Part shown: positions 60,451 to 64,000 of the stretch, one piece after another | How positions within the stretch are numbered: position 1 is the first letter of the stretch | Layout: each line of letters begins with the position of its first letter | NCBI GenBank assembly: GCA_963678705.1 | Contig: OY783211.1 | Span: 10,740,603-10,804,602, forward strand | Reading direction: 5' to 3' | Source of the DNA: Panorpa germanica | Taxonomy: Eukaryota > Arthropoda > Insecta > Mecoptera > Panorpidae | Length of the DNA stretch: 64,000 nucleotides | The notes under the pieces: model-generated | The model's database searches: none | Told to the model about the DNA's origin: nothing | The model's input: the letters and a program-made list of their open reading frames with translations, nothing else | Translations under genes and position numbers: made by a program

Positions 60451-62297
60451 AATTTTACAAATTAAAGTTTTACAGTATCAGTCTCGATATTTGATATACA
60501 CCGCTCGTATTATATATATAAAATTCTTCAAATTGCTAATCTTTATTCTATAAATTCATATTATAGTCATACAATTTCTACTTTATTTGTAGTACTCTAA
60601 CTGGTAATAATATTTCTTGTTTATGAAGTTTATTATAGCTTCACCCATAATAATAACAACATAGACTGTTATTGCTAAATTGAAGTATGCCTGTTAAAAG
60701 TATGTTTTACGGGAATCAAAGTATCTCGCATCCGGCTGGGTATTGAATATAAAGTTTATGTGTATACAATAACTCAGTTTAACCGAACCGAACTGAAGAA
60801 ACCATAAAGAAGAAAACGTTGAAAATGTTTGCATGTTTTATTAAAGCGAAGCCTTCTGACAGCAGTGCTTTCGAGAACAATAGCTCTCTCATAGGAAGAT
60901 TTATTTTATTTATAATCAAAACTGTGCAGACAATTGTGCCTGGATACAAATAATTTTATCTAAAGCCTAATTGGCTTTGAATTGAATACATATAATTGAT
61001 TTCACCTGAGCAATTTTATCGCAATTGTAGCCCCGGATCTAAAGAGAAGCAATCCAAGGAGCTTGCTTCAGGCGATAACTTCAGTGGGCGGTAAATTTAA
61101 GTTTTAAATGTGACACACCAACATAACATTCCTGGATATGAAAGGGGTTTATACAAATTCGTATTCTTATGTGTGTTTTACTTTTATTCAATAATTTAAA
61201 AGAAATTGTAGTTATTGTTATTAATTTTAAGTTTTTGGGTCGCCCCAAACAAATCTAAAAACCGGGCCAGGATAATTGCGACTAAACACATTTAATTTTT
61301 TGCCGCTTGCGCTAAACCTACAAAAAGTTATGGCTCATAATTATAAGCATCCTCACCAAAACATTACATTGACATTGACATTTACAAAATAGGATCCAAA
61401 TCAATAAAACTGCCGAGAGATTGGATTACGTACAAACAATTTTAATCTTAAAAAACTGAACGCAGAAGCCGACTGCGACTGCGAATAAGGAAAAGTAAAA
61501 AAATATTCTTTATTCTAAACAAAATTAAACTAAGTTATACTGGTATTAAAGCAGTACAAGAAGTAAATTAGAAAAAGATTAAATTTGAACTAAATTATAA
61601 AATGTCTTTTAATAATACTTTCAGGTAGAGAGCTATCAGGTTACTTTCGTTATACCATTTCCACGAAAATTATTTCACTTGTAAATGTAAATAATACCGC
61701 TTTGCAATTATGCTTTTAGAGAAATAAATGAATTTGTGTATATACTCGTAAATTGTGTTCCACTTCAAATGAAGCTAACTGCAAGAGTTAATTAAAATAC
61801 TATTTCATTAAATTCTTAACTCCTCCCCTTTCCCCCACCACTTAATTTGGTTTTATAGTTCCCCCATGTGTTAATTAGTTCTAACGTGTACTTGTAGTAC
61901 TGCTCCTTGTTCAATTCTCCTAGTTCGAGGATAATAGTTCAATTGGATAAATATGTTACATTACGTGGGTTACATAACATTAATGTAGGATTTATGATGA
62001 GGAATGTTTTGGTCGTTAAAAACAATGAAATTACCACAAAAATTATACGACTTGTAGGTGTGTTACTCAAATTCATTTTTAATTACTATAAAATAATATA
62101 TAGTTAATTGACTTTGTAATTATATGTTTAAATTAGTAATTAAGATATAATTATTACAAGCACTAAATTATTGTTTTAAATTAATGCTACTTTTATACAG
62201 AGTGCTTGATAGATATGCAAATTGGTGTCAATTTCGAAAAAGATAATGGAAACTTTAAGAAAAATAAATGCAAGTCTATTCGATTGAAGTATTACGT
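60451..62297. other. No gene seen
   Basis: AT-rich. A weak acceptor/donor fusion, CTTTCAG|GTAGAG, lies at 61624|61625. The 66-codon frame at 61907-62107 is unremarkable. Confidence 0.5.
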
Positions 62298-62549
62298 CCC
62301 AGTAAACATTTGGTGAAGTGTCCCTTTTTGTGACTATTTCACTTCAGTTATAGTTCGCATCAACTTTATCTTCATTTGTATTCCGACAGGTGGAGTGGTT
62401 CCGTCATCTGTAGCCGATAAAACAGACATTTCATATGAAAGATTGTGAGAAACTGAACTATAAATGAACTCTTTCATGACAAAAAAATCATACGCATCTC
62501 CAATATGATGTCAAAGTGACTCCAAAATGCTCAAAAAGGCTTTACTGGG
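62298..62549. mobile_element. CCCAGTAAACA inverted-repeat element, copy 2
   Basis: It starts CCCAGTAAACATTTGGTGAA and ends GGCTTTACTGGG. ATTTGGTGAAGTGTCC is shared, inverted, with the right end of 37786-38160. It is 252 bp, shorter than copy 1, with a GC-richer centre and no open frame. Confidence 0.6.
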
Positions 62550-63412
62550 GTATGGTAATTGCTTTTTGTAAAACAAACAATACAATTTTGTAATACAATT
62601 TCCTAAGAGATTATTCGGTATATTAAAGTTTCGGTTAAGTAAAATGTTATATACCTAAAATTGAACATGCAACTAAAATAAAACTTTTCCATATAAGATA
62701 CTTTTAAAAGTGTTATTTTATTCTGGCTTTAGCAAAACATCTTTTATAAAAACAATATTGTTTTATCTCTTAAATGAATAATAATTTCATGTAGAAAATA
62801 TGGAATTATTTTTAAAACGTACTCGTACAGATCTTTTTATCATATTAATTCCAGCGAACGGAAGAACAAGTAGTTAGTTTCAAAGGAAAATTTGCTCCTT
62901 TACGTTATTTTATAATTGTTATATATAATTCAAATAATTTGAAACTCCTACATTAAAAAGCACACGTTTTTAGAAAAGCTATAATATTGAAAACTTTGTA
63001 CGAGATTCTTAATTTCTGTTGATACATTTTAAACTTGAAACGTGTCCTATCTCGTGAGACTAATATAAGTTTTCTTCTTTAAGAAAAGATCCAAATTCCA
63101 AAACGTACGAATAACGTAATTGTATTATATTATAACATAATTTGTATGTAACATATTTAATATTTGGCGTTTAACAATAAAAGGCTCCGTGGTAGATAAA
63201 GACAACTGGCGGTAAAACGGAGATTAAAAGATATTGCACCTGCTAAATACAGTTAGGTATCATTCACAAATTACGATTTTAGATTAGATGTGACGTCACG
63301 AAACTCATGGCTCTTCCCTGTCACATCTTGTCACACTTTAATGGCACATGTATTTAAAGTAATGTAACATAACAGACGTTACCTGTTACGCAAACAATTT
63401 CATCTAATATAC
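62550..63412. other. No gene seen
   Basis: AT-rich. TGACGTCA occurs at 63291-63298 within TGTGACGTCACG. Confidence 0.5.
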
Positions 63413-64000
63413 AGGGTGTCCCAAAATTCAACGATAAGCCGGCAGCAGAAGGTGGTCCTGCTCATGACTACACAAGAAAAAAAGTTTTTATCTCATTTTT
63501 TTAAAAAGAAATTTTTTTTTCGAAAATCGAAACACCTTAAGATGTTTTTAACTACCATGACCACAATTTTTCAAATATTTCTGATTTTTTTTTTTGTATC
63601 GGCAACCTAAATAGCACTGCTTTCCACCACAACCATTAAAACTCCCAGAATGCTAGTAGTTTTTGCAACAATAATTTATGAAATTTAGTTCTTGTTTAGA
63701 AATAGTATGCATAATTTTTATTTATTGCTAGTTTTCCTGGAGTATTATACCATTTTGGAATCCTGAAGAGTTGCGCCAATTTTTAAAAAAACTTGCCATA
63801 GTAGTGTTCATACTTCTTTTTTACACCACGATGAGTTAAAGTTGACTGAAAGTAAAAATCTTTAAAAAATTTAGGGAAAAAAATAATTTCGATTAAATTT
63901 TGTGTAAAAACTACTAGCATTCTGGGAGTTTTAATGGTTGTGATGGATAGCAGTGCTATTTAGGTTGCCGATACAAAAAAAAATTCAGAAATATTTTAAA
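63413..64000. mobile_element. Large inverted-repeat element, cut by window edge
   Basis: It begins TACAGGGTGTCCCAAAATTC, a terminus seen on many insect DNA elements. TATCGGCAACCTAAATAGCA through AACTCCCAGAATGCTAGTAG (63597-63660) recurs inverted at 63910-63980, and the pairing continues to the window edge. About 97 bp of each arm is visible with around five differences. If symmetric, the element should end roughly 160 bp beyond the window with GGGACACCCTGTA. The 64-codon frame at 63416-63610 is a by-product. Confidence 0.7.

Noticed and set aside
1365-63610. Dozens of open frames of 60-100 codons on both strands
   Set aside because: Most start at non-ATG codons or in AT-rich tracts, are dominated by Phe/Leu/Ile/Asn/Lys/Tyr as composition predicts, overlap repeats or each other, and show no domain or splice context.
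1-64000. CRISPR array, rRNA, operons or other prokaryotic features, and endogenous viral or LTR elements
   Set aside because: No regular spacer repeats, no rRNA-like stretch, no ribosome-binding-site gene layout, no paired long direct terminal repeats and no capsid, protease or envelope-like frame was seen.

Overview
The window looks like non-coding DNA from an arthropod, most likely an insect. It is very AT-rich, has no bacterial gene organisation, and carries many fossils typical of insect genomes: mariner relics, hAT-like and TA/TTAA-flanked MITEs, a tRNA-derived SINE family, 3' ends of a LINE, and short non-autonomous Helitrons. I recognise no complete protein-coding gene. Nearly all open frames of 60-100 codons are AT-rich chance frames, and the two longest (160 and 125 codons) match nothing I know. 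The simplest reading is the inside of one or more very long introns, or an intergenic desert. I cannot name the species or the host gene.

Host signals are few and all on the + strand. A 39-nt candidate micro-exon lies at 59730-59768, between a strong polypyrimidine/AG acceptor and a GTGAGT donor; it is open in two frames and divisible by three. A weaker 117-nt candidate exon lies at 56073-56189 in a CpG-dense patch, and one of its frames has the same phase. At 2629|2630 an acceptor is fused directly to a donor (TTTCTTTTGTTTCAG|GTAAAT), the layout of insect recursive-splicing ratchet points. Weaker sites of the same kind lie at 12587|12588, 35193|35194, 29553|29554 and 61624|61625. Together these suggest, but do not prove, a very long + strand intron.

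Layout by region. 1-9.5 kb: foldback and TTAA MITEs, two adjacent copies of a TA-flanked MITE, two mariner relics. 9.5-20 kb: SINE relics, a second TTAA MITE abutting a SINE, a 378-bp inverted-repeat element, a (TA)n tract carrying a hAT-like MITE, and a mariner 5' fragment. 20-36 kb: a hAT-like MITE with near-perfect 8-bp duplications, a LINE 3' end, an unidentified open region near 29.5 kb, a long foldback element at 31.9-32.1 kb, and an 81-bp tandem repeat. 36-46 kb: a complete small Helitron with A/T insertion context, a MITE nested in another repeat where a sister copy shows the empty site, a palindromic mariner derivative, and a Helitron 5' end. 46-64 kb: a LINE 3' end with a perfect 12-bp target duplication, a full SINE with 12-bp duplications, a SINE split by a hAT-like MITE with perfect 8-bp duplications, the candidate exons, a further mariner relic, and a large inverted-repeat element cut by the window's right edge.

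Two short words also stand out. TACTCGTA/TACGAGTA occurs at least 13 times and the CRE-like palindrome TGACGTCA six times, both by eye well above what base composition predicts. I saw no tRNA or rRNA gene, no CRISPR array and no endogenous virus.
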